Shown here in pieces: positions 26,828-36,034 of a DNA stretch of 64,000 nucleotides. Both the position numbers and the translations under genes were made by a program. Positions within the stretch are counted from its first letter, which is position 1. Each line of letters starts with the position of its first letter. The stretch is from Bradyrhizobium sp. SZCCT0148 (GTDB lineage: Bacteria > Pseudomonadota > Alphaproteobacteria > Rhizobiales > Xanthobacteraceae), in contig NZ_JAFCKT010000003.1 in the NCBI RefSeq assembly GCF_018129985.1, forward strand, positions 572,626-636,625, read 5' to 3'. A model generated the notes under the pieces. The model worked only from the letters and a program-made list of their open reading frames with translations, was not told the origin of the DNA and did no database searches.

Positions 26828-27595
26828 TCACGGTTCGAGCGCGATCGCGTGAACGTGACGGCCGTAGTCCGGCTCCTTGCGATGCACCGAGCGGCGATAG
26901 CTGAAGAAGCGCTCGTCGGCGTAGGTGTCGAGGCCGAGGTCGTCGATCATCGAAATACCGGCGGCCTCGAGCCGGTTGCGAATGAAGCCGGCGAGGTCGA
27001 ACATCGCGTGTCCCTCGCGCACCGACGGGATGAAGAAGACTGCGTTGTCGGCATCGGCCTCGATGAAGCGCGCGACGAACTCGTTGCCGACCTCGTAGCT
27101 GTCCTGTCGGATCAGCGGGCCGATCGCGGCTATGATCCCGTTGCGGGTGGCGCCGAGTTTTTCCATCGCCGATATCGTGGATTCCAGCACGCCCGTCAGC
27201 GCGCCCTTCCAGCCGGCATGCGCGCCGCCGATCACGCGCGCATGGGGGTCGACGAACAGCACCGGCCCGCAATCGGCGGTCGAGACGCCGAGCGCGAGGC
27301 CGGGCGTGTTTGTCACCAGCGCATCGCCCTTCGGCCGCGGCCCGTTCGGCCACGGCGTCTCGGCGATCAGCACGTCGGGCGAATGGATCTGGTGCAGGCT
27401 GAGGAACCGGTCCGGGGCCACACCGACATGTTCGGCCATGCGGCGGCGGTTCTCTGCGACGAGGGTCTGATCGTCGTTGGAGCCGAGCCCGCCGTTCAGC
27501 GCGGAATAGATGCCGCTGGAGACGCCGCCTTCGCGGGTGAAGAAAGCATGGCGCAGGCCGGGTGCAGCTGCCAGCAGCGACGAGGTGAGGGTCAT
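26828..27595 (-). CDS. pgeF: PgeF/YfiH-type laccase-domain protein (purine nucleoside or peptidoglycan-editing factor)
   Basis: The 255-residue product (MTLTSSLLAAAPGLRHAF) shows the conserved metal ligands of the family: SLHQIHSPDV (His), VSTADCGPVLF (Cys) and GGAHAGWKGAL (His). Family members act on purine nucleosides or edit peptidoglycan precursors. Its start overlaps the stop of the NDUFAF7-like gene (TGATG at 27593-27597), so it is the last gene of the lgt operon. Confidence 0.92.
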   Translation of the reverse strand: MTLTSSLLAAAPGLRHAFFTREGGVSSGIYSALNGGLGSNDDQTLVAENRRRMAEHVGVAPDRFLSLHQIHSPDVLIAETPWPNGPRPKGDALVTNTPGLALGVSTADCGPVLFVDPHARVIGGAHAGWKGALTGVLESTISAMEKLGATRNGIIAAIGPLIRQDSYEVGNEFVARFIEADADNAVFFIPSVREGHAMFDLAGFIRNRLEAAGISMIDDLGLDTYADERFFSYRRSVHRKEPDYGRHVHAIALEP

Positions 27596-28710
27596 CAATT
27601 GCCTCCGGCCTGTTCGAGATCGCTGAGGCCGGCAATGGCGGTCAGCCGCGGCTCGGAGATTCCGAGCACCTTGAACATCGAGCCCATGCCGCTGCGGCCG
27701 GTGTCCGTCAGGCGCTTCAGCGCGACCGAAATGTCGGTGGCGACCTCCGGCGTTGCCTTTTGCATCAAGGCGGCGGCGCGGGTGTCGATGCCGATGCGCT
27801 TGAGAAAGTCGCCTTGCGTCACCGGCCCGTGCACGCGCGCGCCGACATCTTCGGCCGCGCGCGCCAGCGCCTGGAAGTCGACATGGGCGGTGACGTCGGC
27901 CTGGCCCGGCGCCTTCAAGGGATCGGTGAAGGTATGGCGTGCAATCGCCTGGAACGTGTCGCCGGCATCGCTGCGCAAATGGCCATAGTCGATGATCAGC
28001 GCGGCGCCGTCCTGGTCGCGCACGCGCGTGGCGAGCTTCATGATCTCGCCGTCGGGCCGCCATTCGAACACGGCGCCGACGGGCGCGGCGCGGACCAGAG
28101 GCGGCAGCAGCACGTCGAAGCGTGGCGTCGGCTCGGGGGCCGCACCGAATTGAAGTTTTCCGTTGCCGTCGAGCTCGATCACGCGCTCATGCCAGCCGTT
28201 CTCGTGGCGGATCATCTGGTGGATCGGCAGCACGTCGAAATATTCGTTGGCGAGGATGATGCTTGGTCCCTCAGGCACATCGTCGATGCTGTCGTGCCAG
28301 GCGATGTTGCGCGCGCCCGACAGCGTCGCACCCTGCCGCTCGCGCAGCACGGGATTGATCTCGACCATGTGGACATGAAGCGCCTGGTAGAGCGGCGGCA
28401 GCACGCGAAGCGCGCGCAACGCGTCCGCCATCATGGTGCCGCGGCCGGGGCCGAGCTCGATCAGCCGCAGGAATTGCGGCGAGCCCATCTGCTTCCACAC
28501 CGAGGCGGTCCATAGTCCGAGCAATTCGCCGAACATCTGGCTGACTTCGGGCGCGGTGGTGAAGTCGCCCTCGCGTCCGAGCGGATCGCGCGAGACGTAA
28601 TAGCCATGGCGCGGATGCATCAGGCACAGTTCCATGTACCGCCAGACCGGCATGGGGCCTGAGGCTTTGATCAGCGCCTTGATCTCGTTGAGTAGCGGCT
28701 GTTCGGTCAC
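27595..28710 (-). CDS. NDUFAF7-like SAM-dependent methyltransferase (COG1565)
   Basis: The 371-residue product starts at a GTG (VTEQPLLNEIKALI) after GAGAAG; no ATG fits. It has the conserved N-terminus YMELCLMHPRHGYYVSRDPL and GREGDFTTAPEVSQMFGEL, the SAM pocket LIELGPGRGTMMADAL and LANEYFDVLPIHQ. Eukaryotic NDUFAF7 dimethylates an Arg of the complex I subunit NDUFS2; the bacterial homologues are assumed to act similarly. It lies between lgt and pgeF, the usual context in alphaproteobacteria. Confidence 0.9.
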   Translation of the reverse strand: MTEQPLLNEIKALIKASGPMPVWRYMELCLMHPRHGYYVSRDPLGREGDFTTAPEVSQMFGELLGLWTASVWKQMGSPQFLRLIELGPGRGTMMADALRALRVLPPLYQALHVHMVEINPVLRERQGATLSGARNIAWHDSIDDVPEGPSIILANEYFDVLPIHQMIRHENGWHERVIELDGNGKLQFGAAPEPTPRFDVLLPPLVRAAPVGAVFEWRPDGEIMKLATRVRDQDGAALIIDYGHLRSDAGDTFQAIARHTFTDPLKAPGQADVTAHVDFQALARAAEDVGARVHGPVTQGDFLKRIGIDTRAAALMQKATPEVATDISVALKRLTDTGRSGMGSMFKVLGISEPRLTAIAGLSDLEQAGGN

Positions 28711-28730
28711 GGTGATCTTCTCGAAATGAA

Positions 28731-29576
28731 TTAACCAATCGCCCGTGCGGGCTTCGGCGCGCCGCGCCTGACTGCCAATACAATAAGTATGAGGCCGACG
28801 ATAAGCATCGGGATCGACAGCAGCATGCCCATGGTTAATCCGCCCCAGAGGAAACCGAGCTGCGCGTCCGGTTCGCGGAAGTGCTCGCCGGCGATCCGGG
28901 ACAGGCCATAGATCAGGATGAAGGCGCCCAGGATCATGCCCGGCCGCCTCAGCGCGCCGAGCCGGATCATCACCGCGAGCACGGTGAACAGCAGGATGCC
29001 TTCCATGCCGGCCTCGTAGAGCTGGCTCGGATGGCGCGGCAGCTGCGTGGGATCGTGGGGGAAGATCATCGCCCAGGGCAGGCTTGCATCGGTGGCGCGG
29101 CCCCACAATTCGCCGTTGATGAAATTGGCGATGCGCCCGAGCAACAACCCGACCGGGGCGACTGCGGTGGTGATGTCACCGAGCGACAGGATCGAGATAT
29201 TGTTGCGATAGGCGAACCACATCACGGCGACGACGCAACCGAGGAAGCCGCCATGGAAGGACATGCCGCCCTCCCACAATTTGAACATCGCGGCGGGATG
29301 TTCGATGAAGAAAGGCAGATTGTAGAACAGCACGTAGCCGGTGCGGCCGCCGAGAATGATGCCGAGCGTGACCCAGAGGATGAAATCGTCGATCTGCAGC
29401 AGCGACATCGGCGCGGGGCCGCCCCACAGGCGCTCTTTCTTCAGTAGCGAGCGCGCATAGAGCCAGCCGAACACGATGCCGCAGATATAGGCCAGCGCAT
29501 ACCAGCGGATCGCGAACGGGCCGATCTCGAGCGCGATCGGCTTGAATGCGGGGAAGTCGATGAGCAGAAAGGGCAT
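28731..29576 (-). CDS. lgt: Phosphatidylglycerol--prolipoprotein diacylglyceryl transferase
   Basis: The 281-residue inner-membrane protein transfers diacylglycerol from phosphatidylglycerol to the lipobox Cys of prolipoproteins. The Lgt signature [14 protein letters not shown] is present, with [23 protein letters not shown] and a HGGFLG loop. About seven hydrophobic segments are visible. It heads the operon with the NDUFAF7-like gene 20 bases downstream. The predicted lipoprotein gene nearby shows a substrate in the same region. Confidence 0.96.
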   Translation of the reverse strand: MPFLLIDFPAFKPIALEIGPFAIRWYALAYICGIVFGWLYARSLLKKERLWGGPAPMSLLQIDDFILWVTLGIILGGRTGYVLFYNLPFFIEHPAAMFKLWEGGMSFHGGFLGCVVAVMWFAYRNNISILSLGDITTAVAPVGLLLGRIANFINGELWGRATDASLPWAMIFPHDPTQLPRHPSQLYEAGMEGILLFTVLAVMIRLGALRRPGMILGAFILIYGLSRIAGEHFREPDAQLGFLWGGLTMGMLLSIPMLIVGLILIVLAVRRGAPKPARAIG

Positions 29577-29584
29577 CGCGCCTT

Positions 29585-30322
29585 CTATACCTGGACGAGG
29601 TTACGGCGGTAGAGCGCCAGGAGACGCTCCCAATGCCGCTCGGCCGCGTCGCGGTCGTAGACCGGGCGCTTGGGAAAGGCGAAGCCGTGATGGGTGCCGG
29701 GATAGATCTCGACCTCGGCTTTCGCGCCCTTCATGCCCTCTCTGACCTTCTCGACGATCTCCGGCGGCGCATAGACGTCGGTCTCGGCGCACGCGAAATA
29801 GAGTTCGGCTGTGGTCTTGGCCGCGGCCAAATGCGGGCTGTCGTCCTGATCCGTTGCCAGTTGCACGCCATAGACCGAGGCGGCCGCCTTGACGCGATCA
29901 GGAAAATGCGTGGCGGCGTTGACCGCGTAGCGGCCGCTCATGCAGTAGCCGACGGTGCCGACCAGCTTGGTGTTCGCGGCTGTCTGGCCTTCGGCATAGC
30001 TGAGCAGCGCTCTGGTGTCGTCCATGATCATGGGAATGGTGAGCGAGCCCATCAGCTGGAACATGCGCTTGCGTTCCGGCGCGTTCGGATCGGCCGGCAG
30101 CGCACCGAGCTCCATCACGCCGGAGCGGTAATAGAGGTTCGGCAGCATCACGTAATACCCTGAGGTCGCGAGCCGGCGCGCCATTTCGCGCAGCTCCTCG
30201 CGGATCGCGGGCGCATCCATGTAGAACAGGATGACCGGAAACGGCCCGCCGCGTTCGGGGTGGGAGATGAAGGTTGCGGTATGGCCGTCCCTGGTGGGAA
30301 TTGCGATCTGCTGGTCGATCAT
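29585..30322 (-). CDS. Dienelactone hydrolase family protein
   Basis: The 245-residue alpha/beta hydrolase (start [15 protein letters not shown]) has the nucleophile Cys in [13 protein letters not shown], the acid in [10 protein letters not shown] and the His in [13 protein letters not shown], the Cys-Asp-His triad of dienelactone hydrolases. The start is supported by AAGGTG six bases upstream; a GTG three codons earlier is possible. It is cytoplasmic. It lies eight bases upstream of lgt on the same strand and may share its transcript. Confidence 0.9.
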   Translation of the reverse strand: MIDQQIAIPTRDGHTATFISHPERGGPFPVILFYMDAPAIREELREMARRLATSGYYVMLPNLYYRSGVMELGALPADPNAPERKRMFQLMGSLTIPMIMDDTRALLSYAEGQTAANTKLVGTVGYCMSGRYAVNAATHFPDRVKAAASVYGVQLATDQDDSPHLAAAKTTAELYFACAETDVYAPPEIVEKVREGMKGAKAEVEIYPGTHHGFAFPKRPVYDRDAAERHWERLLALYRRNLVQV

Positions 30323-30484
30323 CTCATGCACCTTGTGATTCTTCTTATGCAGGGACGTCGAATACGATTGCAAGGAAACCGGTTCATGACAAGGATACCG
30401 CCGATCGGGCCTTGAACCGTACCGCTCGGATTGCCATTGTCTTTTCGAGAGTTCGCGCAAAGTTGAGGCCGCCAGGAGACCGAG

Positions 30485-30745
30485 ATGACCCAGACCAACA
30501 ACCGGTTTTTCGACGAGATCGGCCGCCTGATGAACGATGCCGCCGGCGCCGCCCAGGGCGTCAAGCGCGAGTTCGACACGGTGATGCGCACCCAGGCCGA
30601 AAAATTCCTGCGCGACATGGATCTGGTCAAGCGTGAGGAGTTCGAGGTGGTCAAGGACATGGCCCGTCTGGCGCGCGAAGAAAACGAGGCGCTGAAGGCG
30701 CGCATCGCGGCGCTGGAGGACAAGCTCGGCGGAGCGGCTAGCTGA
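30485..30745 (+). CDS. UbiK/BMFP-type accessory protein
   Basis: The 86-residue product (MTQTNNRFFDEIGRLM) has a small amphipathic N-terminal region followed by a C-terminal coiled coil (EEFEVVKDMARLAREENEAL, KARIAALEDKL). This matches the UbiK/YqiC family, which assists aerobic ubiquinone synthesis by linking Ubi proteins to the membrane. It is divergent from the dienelactone hydrolase gene and followed by a palindromic repeat. Confidence 0.85.
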   Translation: MTQTNNRFFDEIGRLMNDAAGAAQGVKREFDTVMRTQAEKFLRDMDLVKREEFEVVKDMARLAREENEALKARIAALEDKLGGAAS

Positions 30746-30749
30746 GGTC

Positions 30750-30835
30750 GTCATGCCCGGGTTTGTCCCGGGCATCCCGTTCTCACCTCCAGTCCCGCAA
30801 GAGGCGGATGGCCGGGACAAGACCGGCCATGACGG
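30750..30835. repeat. Intergenic palindromic repeat (GTCATGCCCGGG type)
   Basis: The left block GTCATGCCCGGGTTTGTCCC and right block GGCCGGGACAAGACCGGCCA then TGACGG form inverted partners, as in the units at 13617 and 15351. It lies just after the ubiK-like stop. Confidence 0.72.
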
Positions 30836-31006
30836 GTTCCGGGCCCCACCGGCGGCAAAAAATCCTCGCATTTCCTTGTCATGTCCGCATCTTCCGGGTA
30901 AAAGCCCGGCAGTTCGTGGCCCCCGCACCCCTGGAGGCTTGCTGCGAACGATGCCATGGGCCGCGCTGCGGCCCATTAACTTTTGCAAAAACAAGGACTT
31001 AACGAC

Positions 31007-31720
31007 ATGGCGACGACCGTCAAGGAATTGAAGGCGACCGCACGTCCGAAGAGCGGCAAGGGGGCCGCCCGGGCTGAGCGTCGCGCCGGGAAAGTGCCCG
31101 GAGTGATCTACGGCAACAAGCAACCCCCGCTCCCGATCTCCGTTGACGATCGTGAATTGCGCCAGCGCATCCTCGCCGGCCGGTTCCTGACCACGCTGGT
31201 CGACATCGACCTCGACGGCAAGAAGCACCGCGTGATTCCGCGCGACTATCACCTTGATCCGGTCAAGGACTTCCCGATCCATGTCGATTTCATGCGGCTC
31301 GGCGAAGGCGCCACCATCCGCATCAGCGTTCCCCTGCATGTCGTGAAGGCGGAAGGTTCGCCCGGCGTGAAGCGCGGCGGCGCCGTCAACATCGTCGCTC
31401 ATGCGATCGAGATCGAATGCGGCGTCGAGAGCATCCCGCAGTACATCGAGGCCGATGTCGGCTCGCTCGAAATCGGTCACTCCCTGCATCTGTCGGACGT
31501 CAAGCTGCCGGCCGGCGTGAAGGCGCTGACCCGCGAGGACGCGACCCTCGTCACCATCGTGCCGCCGTCCGGCTACGCCGAAGAGCAGAAGGCCGCTGCT
31601 GCGGCGGCAGCTCCTGGCGCTGCTGCGGCTGCTCCGGCGGCTGGTGCTGCTCCGGCTGCTGGTGCTGCTGCTCCGGCGGCCGCTGCCAAGGCTCCCGCCG
31701 GCGGCGACAAGAAGAAGTAA
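31007..31720 (+). CDS. rplY: 50S ribosomal protein L25 (Ctc form)
   Basis: The 237-residue two-domain L25 binds 5S rRNA. The N-terminal domain reads VKELKATARPKSGKGAARAE and GVIYGNKQPPLPISVDDREL, and the TL5/Ctc C-terminal beta domain reads IRISVPLHVVKAEGSPGVKR and IECGVESIPQYIEADVG. A tail of about 50 residues is nearly all Ala, Pro and Gly, encoded by direct repeats. I set the start at MATTVKELKA. pth follows 58 bases downstream, the conserved rplY-pth order. Confidence 0.95.
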   Translation: MATTVKELKATARPKSGKGAARAERRAGKVPGVIYGNKQPPLPISVDDRELRQRILAGRFLTTLVDIDLDGKKHRVIPRDYHLDPVKDFPIHVDFMRLGEGATIRISVPLHVVKAEGSPGVKRGGAVNIVAHAIEIECGVESIPQYIEADVGSLEIGHSLHLSDVKLPAGVKALTREDATLVTIVPPSGYAEEQKAAAAAAAPGAAAAAPAAGAAPAAGAAAPAAAAKAPAGGDKKK

Positions 31721-31778
31721 TCTCTCAAAGCTGGCGCGCGGTCTCTGATCGCGCGCCGAGCGAGGGGCGCGCCGCGTG

Positions 31779-32384
31779 ATGCGACTGTTTGTTGGGCTCG
31801 GCAATCCCGGCGCGAAATACGCACGTAACCGGCACAATATCGGCTTCATGGCCGTCGACGAGATTGCGCGGCGTCATGGTTTCGCACCATGGCGCCGTCG
31901 CTTTCAGGGCGAAACCGCGGAAGGCACGCTCGGACCTGAGCGCGTGATCCTGCTCAAGCCCACGACCTACATGAACGATTCCGGCCGCAGCGTTCAGGAA
32001 GCCGCAAGCTTTTTCAAAATCGCCATGGGCGACGTCACTGTGTTTCACGACGAACTCGAGCTGCCGCCGGGCAAGGTGCGGGTGAAAATCGGCGGCGGTA
32101 TCGCCGGCCATAACGGGTTGCGCTCGATCTCCGCCCATATCGGCAACGACTATCGCCGCGTCAGGCTCGGCATCGGTCATCCCGGCGTCAAGGAACTGGT
32201 GCACGGCCACGTGCTGTCGGACTTCGCCAAGGCCGACAACGACTGGGTGGCGACGCTCTGCGACGCTGTCGCCGAGCACGCCGCACTGGTCGCCAAGGGC
32301 ACGGACGCGACCTTCGCCAACAGGGTGCATCTTGCGATGCAGGCGAAGGGATTCTTGACCAAGGACGACAACGGCAAGGAATAA
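31779..32384 (+). CDS. pth: Peptidyl-tRNA hydrolase
   Basis: The 201-residue enzyme releases tRNA from peptidyl-tRNA. It shows [20 protein letters not shown] with the catalytic His, [15 protein letters not shown], and [20 protein letters not shown] with the Asp. A GTG directly before the ATG (31776) is in frame; GAGGGG upstream would serve either. It follows rplY and precedes ychF, a common core gene order. Confidence 0.96.
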   Translation: MRLFVGLGNPGAKYARNRHNIGFMAVDEIARRHGFAPWRRRFQGETAEGTLGPERVILLKPTTYMNDSGRSVQEAASFFKIAMGDVTVFHDELELPPGKVRVKIGGGIAGHNGLRSISAHIGNDYRRVRLGIGHPGVKELVHGHVLSDFAKADNDWVATLCDAVAEHAALVAKGTDATFANRVHLAMQAKGFLTKDDNGKE

Positions 32385-32389
32385 CACCT

Positions 32390-32462
32390 GTCATCGCCGG
32401 ACCTGATCCGGCGATCCATCCTTCGAAGACGATGGATGCGCGGGTCAAACCCGCGCATGACG
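32390..32462. repeat. Intergenic palindromic repeat between pth and ychF
   Basis: It opens GTCATCGCCGGACCTGATCC and ends GCGGGTCAAACCCGCGCATG then ACG; GTCAT and ATGAC bracket two internal hairpins (GCCGGacctgatCCGGC and GCGGGtcaaaCCCGC) around an ATCCATC.../...GATGGAT pair. Confidence 0.7.
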
Positions 32463-32507
32463 AATGCGGAAGACATTTGCGCGCGAAGCGCGGAGGCCAG
32501 GATCACC

Positions 32508-33605
32508 ATGGGATTCAAATGCGGGATCGTCGGATTGCCCAATGTCGGCAAGTCGACCTTGTTCAATGCGCTGACCGAGACGGCCGCGGCGCAGGCTGCG
32601 AACTATCCGTTCTGCACCATCGAGCCGAATGTCGGCGAAGTCGCCGTGCCGGATCCGCGGCTCGACAAGCTCGCAGCGATCGCCAAGTCCGGCCAGATCA
32701 TCCCGACCCGGCTGACCTTCGTCGACATCGCCGGCCTCGTCCGCGGCGCCTCCAAGGGGGAAGGCCTCGGCAACCAGTTCCTCGCCAACATCCGCGAGGT
32801 CGACGCCATCGCGCATGTCGTGCGCTGCTTTGAGGATTCCGACATCACCCATGTCGAGGGCAAGATCGCCCCGCTCGCCGACATTGAGACCATCGAGACC
32901 GAGCTGATGCTCGCCGACCTCGACAGCCTTGAGAAGCGCGTCGACAACCTGGCCAAGAAGGCCAAGGGCAACGACAAGGACGCCAAGGAGCAACTCGACC
33001 TCGTCAACCGCACGCTGGTGCTGCTGCGCGAGGGCAAGCCCGCGCGCCTCGTCGAGCGCAAGGCGGAGGAGGAGCGCGCCTTCGGCATGCTCGGCCTGTT
33101 GTCGTCCAAGCCTGTGCTCTATGTCTGCAATGTCGAGGAAGGCTCGGCCGCGACCGGCAATGCCTTCTCCAAGGCGGTGCAGGAGCAGGCCGCCAAGGAA
33201 GGCGCCGTTGCCGTCGTCATTTCGGCCAAGATCGAATCCGAGATCGCCACCATTTCGCGCGAGGAGCGCGCCGATTTCCTGGAGACGCTGGGTCTCGAAG
33301 AGGCCGGTCTCGACCGACTGATCCGCGCCGGCTACCAGCTTCTCGACCTCATCACCTATTTCACCGTAGGCCCGAAGGAGGCGCGCGCCTGGACCATCCA
33401 TCGCGGCACCAAGGCTCCCGCCGCGGCCGGTGTGATCCACACCGACTTCGAAAAGGGCTTCATCCGCGCCGAGACGATTGCGTATGAGGATTACGTGGCA
33501 CTCGGCGGCGAAGCCGGCGCCCGCGATGCCGGCAAGCTTCGCCTCGAAGGCAAGGAATATGTCGTCGCCGACGGCGACGTGATGCATTTCCGGTTCAATA
33601 CGTAA
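32508..33605 (+). CDS. ychF: YchF, redox-regulated ribosome-binding ATPase
   Basis: The 365-residue protein is an Obg-family P-loop protein that prefers ATP. It opens [20 protein letters not shown], with [20 protein letters not shown], and NVEEGSAA in place of the usual NKxD so the guanine specificity motif is absent, as in YchF. The TGS domain ends [13 protein letters not shown]. It binds ribosomes and affects stress translation. The start matches the family; the longer reading goes into the repeat. Confidence 0.95.
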   Translation: MGFKCGIVGLPNVGKSTLFNALTETAAAQAANYPFCTIEPNVGEVAVPDPRLDKLAAIAKSGQIIPTRLTFVDIAGLVRGASKGEGLGNQFLANIREVDAIAHVVRCFEDSDITHVEGKIAPLADIETIETELMLADLDSLEKRVDNLAKKAKGNDKDAKEQLDLVNRTLVLLREGKPARLVERKAEEERAFGMLGLLSSKPVLYVCNVEEGSAATGNAFSKAVQEQAAKEGAVAVVISAKIESEIATISREERADFLETLGLEEAGLDRLIRAGYQLLDLITYFTVGPKEARAWTIHRGTKAPAAAGVIHTDFEKGFIRAETIAYEDYVALGGEAGARDAGKLRLEGKEYVVADGDVMHFRFNT

Positions 33606-33616
33606 AGACGCTGGCT

Positions 33617-33750
33617 GCGTGTCCCGGACGGAGCGCAGCGCTTCTTTAGCGGTGCGCTGCAGAGCCGGGGCCCAGCAGCATTGATTGCGGATGCGATGGG
33701 TCCTGGCTCTGTTTCGCGTTATTTCATGCCGCGCCGCGTCCGGGACAGGA
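33617..33750. repeat. Intergenic palindromic repeat (GTCCCGGACG type), second copy
   Basis: It opens GTGTCCCGGACGGAGCGCAG and ends GCCGCGTCCGGGACAG, an inverted pair, with further complementary GC-rich segments inside. The left end matches that of the unit at about 12854. Confidence 0.6.
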
Positions 33751-33755
33751 GGTCC

Positions 33756-34052
33756 TTACCGCAGCCCGCCGCCCTGGTCGCGGATCGCGCCGAGATGCTC
33801 GTTGATGCGGAAGACGATCAGGATCAGCTCGGCGAGGATTCGCGAGAACACGATTCCGACGACGACGCTCGCGATCGACGACAGCAGCACCAAAAAACCG
33901 CCGAACGGGCTGATCGCCATCGCAGCGAGCCCTGAGAAGATGCCGGAGAGGCCGAACAGGCAGATCAGCGCGATCACCAGCCAATAGAAGGTCTTGATGA
34001 TCGTCGGCGTGATGAAGCGGTCCCACTGAAACAGATCGCTGAATGAAAACAT
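33756..34052 (-). CDS. DUF4282 small membrane protein
   Basis: The 98-residue product (MFSFSDLFQWDRFITPTIIK) has two long membrane segments (TFYWLVIALICLFGLSGIFS and GFLVLLSSIASVVVGIVFSR) followed by RILAELILIVFRINEHLG, the DUF4282 pattern. Function is unknown. It is a single gene convergent with ychF. Confidence 0.88.
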   Translation of the reverse strand: MFSFSDLFQWDRFITPTIIKTFYWLVIALICLFGLSGIFSGLAAMAISPFGGFLVLLSSIASVVVGIVFSRILAELILIVFRINEHLGAIRDQGGGLR

Positions 34053-34219
34053 TGCTCTCCCCAGGGCATCGGGCCTTGGTAAATGGATCTTGGCCCTCGG
34101 TTGATCCGACTCAGGACCAACGCCGCCACCCCTTATGTAGCACGAGCCATGCGGGCCGGCGGGTTGAGATTGCCGCAAAGTGCGGCCACAATCTGTCATT
34201 CCCTCTCAGCTTTCCCAAG

Positions 34220-34672
34220 ATGACCCTGACCTTCGAAGATTTCCCGCCCGGCCGGTTCGGAACATTCGGCCCGCGCCATGTCACCCGCGACGAGATCCTG
34301 GCCTTTGCCGCCGAGTTCGATCCGCAGCCGATGCATCTCGACGAGGAGGCCGCAGCCAAGAGCATGCTGCGCGGACTCTCCGGCTCGGGCTGGCACCTGT
34401 GTTCGCTGATGATGCGGATGATGGCCGACGGGTTCATCACCCGGGCCGCCTCGCTCGGCTCGCCCGGCGTCGACGAGGTGCGCTGGCTGTCGCCGCTCCG
34501 GCCCGGCGACGATCTCACGCTCGACGTCGACGTGTTGGAGGCACGCCCCTCGAAGAGCCGGCCCGAACTCGGCATCGTCAAGTTCAAATGCACCGTGCGC
34601 AACGCCAAGGGGGAGGCGCTGGGTGAGATGACCTCGCCAATCCTAATCAAGCGGCGCGAGGGGGCTGTCTGA
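34220..34672 (+). CDS. MaoC-like dehydratase (first of a pair)
   Basis: The 150-residue hotdog protein (MTLTFEDFPPGRFGTFGPRH) has the hydratase-2 motif region ILAFAAEFDPQPMHLD with Asp and His in the expected order, and GSGWHLCSLMMRMM. It probably acts on enoyl-CoA type substrates. Its stop overlaps the next gene start as TGATG, and the two proteins are similar, so they may form a heteromeric two-hotdog enzyme. Confidence 0.88.
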   Translation: MTLTFEDFPPGRFGTFGPRHVTRDEILAFAAEFDPQPMHLDEEAAAKSMLRGLSGSGWHLCSLMMRMMADGFITRAASLGSPGVDEVRWLSPLRPGDDLTLDVDVLEARPSKSRPELGIVKFKCTVRNAKGEALGEMTSPILIKRREGAV

Positions 34673-35154
34673 TGCGGTTCTTCGAAGACATCGAGATCGG
34701 CCACCGCCGCGAGATCGGCACCTACGATTTCAGCGCTGAATCCATCAAGACATTCGCCGCGAAATTCGATCCGCAGCGTTTCCATCTCGACGAGGAGGAG
34801 GGCAAGAACTCGTTGTTCGGCGGGCTTGCCGCTTCGGGCTGGCATGTCGGCTCGGCCTGCATGAGCCTGCTTGTCGCCGATGGCCAGCGCCTGGCGCGCG
34901 AGGCCGCAGCGCGCGGCGAGGAGGTCGCGGTCTGGGGGCCGTCGCCGGGCTTTCGCGACCTGCGTTGGATCCGGCCGGTGCTCGCCGGCGACACCGTCGC
35001 TTACGTCAATGTCGTCATCGACAAGCGCACCTCCGCCTCGCGCCCCGGCTGGGGCATCCTGACTGCCCGCACCACCGGCACCAACCAGCGCGGCGAGGAT
35101 GTCTATTCCATCACCGCCAGCGCCTTCGTGCCGAGGCGTGCGAAAAGCGGTTAG
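34672..35154 (+). CDS. MaoC-like dehydratase (second of a pair)
   Basis: The 160-residue hotdog protein (MRFFEDIEIGHRREIGTYDF) shows IKTFAAKFDPQRFHLDEEEG and ASGWHVGSACMSLLV, parallel to the first protein. It is translationally coupled to that gene by a one-base overlap. Tandem MaoC genes like this occur widely in rhizobia; the substrate is not known. Confidence 0.88.
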   Translation: MRFFEDIEIGHRREIGTYDFSAESIKTFAAKFDPQRFHLDEEEGKNSLFGGLAASGWHVGSACMSLLVADGQRLAREAAARGEEVAVWGPSPGFRDLRWIRPVLAGDTVAYVNVVIDKRTSASRPGWGILTARTTGTNQRGEDVYSITASAFVPRRAKSG

Positions 35155-35351
35155 ATCTGTTCCAGGATGAACGCGGCGAATGATGCGCGAGTGTTGCACG
35201 CGCGCTATGGACGCGATTCCGACCGGCTGCCATAAGCCTGCGCAAGATGGTTACCGCGAAGCAGTTGGCGGAACCATCGAGTTGCTAACTAATTATGAAC
35301 CTGTCGCTGTCTAATTGAAACGAATTGGGCAGAGTACAGGGGACGAGGACC

Positions 35352-35498
35352 ATGGCAGATCGCGGCGCACTCAAGCTTGTCGGATTTCTCTTTGCTACCG
35401 CGACACTGGCAGTGATGCTGGTCGCCGGCATGGTGGTGAAGGGCTATGCTGATGGCGCCTACACCCTGGAAGCCTCGGCTGTCGACGTGAGCCGGTAA
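35352..35498 (+). CDS. Small single-span membrane protein (48 residues)
   Basis: The frame from ATG 35352 to TAA 35496-35498 encodes MADRGALKLVGFLFATATLA and then MLVAGMVVKGY before a short polar tail ADGAYTLEASAVDVSR. A hydrophobic segment covers about residues 9-28. GGACGAGGAC upstream gives a ribosome site. No function is recognised. It is convergent with another tiny membrane gene across a perfect hairpin. Confidence 0.6.
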   Translation: MADRGALKLVGFLFATATLAVMLVAGMVVKGYADGAYTLEASAVDVSR

Positions 35499-35516
35499 GC
35501 ATTCGTTAATCTTTCG

Positions 35517-35534
35517 CGGCCGGTAATCCGGCCG
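35517..35534. terminator. GC hairpin between two convergent small genes
   Basis: CGGCCGG-TAAT-CCGGCCG is a perfect 7-bp stem with a four-base loop, positioned between two convergent stop codons. It lacks a T-run, so termination is only probable. Confidence 0.45.
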
Positions 35535-35538
35535 TACC

Positions 35539-35676
35539 TCAGCGGCTATAGACGAACGCCAGGACGGCGATCGCAACCGTCAACAACCCGACAAAGCGCA
35601 GCATGATCGTGCCGAATTGATTCGGCGCGGGCCGCAAGGGTATGGGGTCCGTGGTGTCGGGCCGAATGCTTTCCAT
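35539..35676 (-). CDS. Possible small membrane protein (45 residues)
   Basis: The frame encodes MESIRPDTTDPIPLRPAPNQ, a Pro-rich cytoplasmic start, and then FGTIMLRFVGLLTVAIAVLA with a short end. GGGGA lies eight bases before the ATG. The design (short polar N-terminus, one membrane helix) is like the 58-residue gene at 53565. It could be spurious. Confidence 0.45.
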   Translation of the reverse strand: MESIRPDTTDPIPLRPAPNQFGTIMLRFVGLLTVAIAVLAFVYSR

Positions 35677-36034
35677 GTGAAATGTCCCCAGGCCCGGCCG
35701 CAGCGGCACGGGCGCTCGGCATTGGTCGTCGGAGAGCGGCGGACGGTTCAAAGTGAACCATGCGGGCCACGTTGACGGTGTGAATGCGTGTCCATCGCCG
35801 CGATGCCCGACTCTTCGTCGCTTCACTCTCCGCTGTCATGCCGCGGCCTGACCGGCGCATCCAGTCAGCCGCGGCGTCTCGGTCCCTGCCTCACTGTCTC
35901 GGAGTACTGGATCACCCGCTTGCGCGGATGATGACACCACCCTTGGAGAGACAGTCCCCTTATCACATCTCTTTAAATCAAAACCGCCGCGCCCCTTTCG
36001 GAACGCGGCGGCTGATGATGAGTGGTGCTTGCGA
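35677..36034. other. Gene-free region with a palindromic repeat
   Basis: At about 35836-35938 a repeat runs from CTGTCATGCCGCGGCCTGAC to TTGCGCGGATGATGACACC, with an internal ATCCAGT.../...ACTGGAT pair, like the other palindromic units. The rest holds the terminator of the gene at 36035 and no recognisable gene. Confidence 0.55.
35979..36011 (-). terminator. Intrinsic terminator of the gene at 36035-36457
   Basis: On the minus strand CCGCCGCG...CGCGGCGG (36004-36011 with 35984-35991) forms an 8-bp stem followed by TTTTGATTT. It is 24 bases after the stop codon. Confidence 0.8.

Noticed and set aside
30323..31849. An apparent N-terminal extension of the dienelactone hydrolase running through rplY and ubiK
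   Set aside because: The extra 500 residues are antisense to two firmly identified genes. The hydrolase family starts near 30322.
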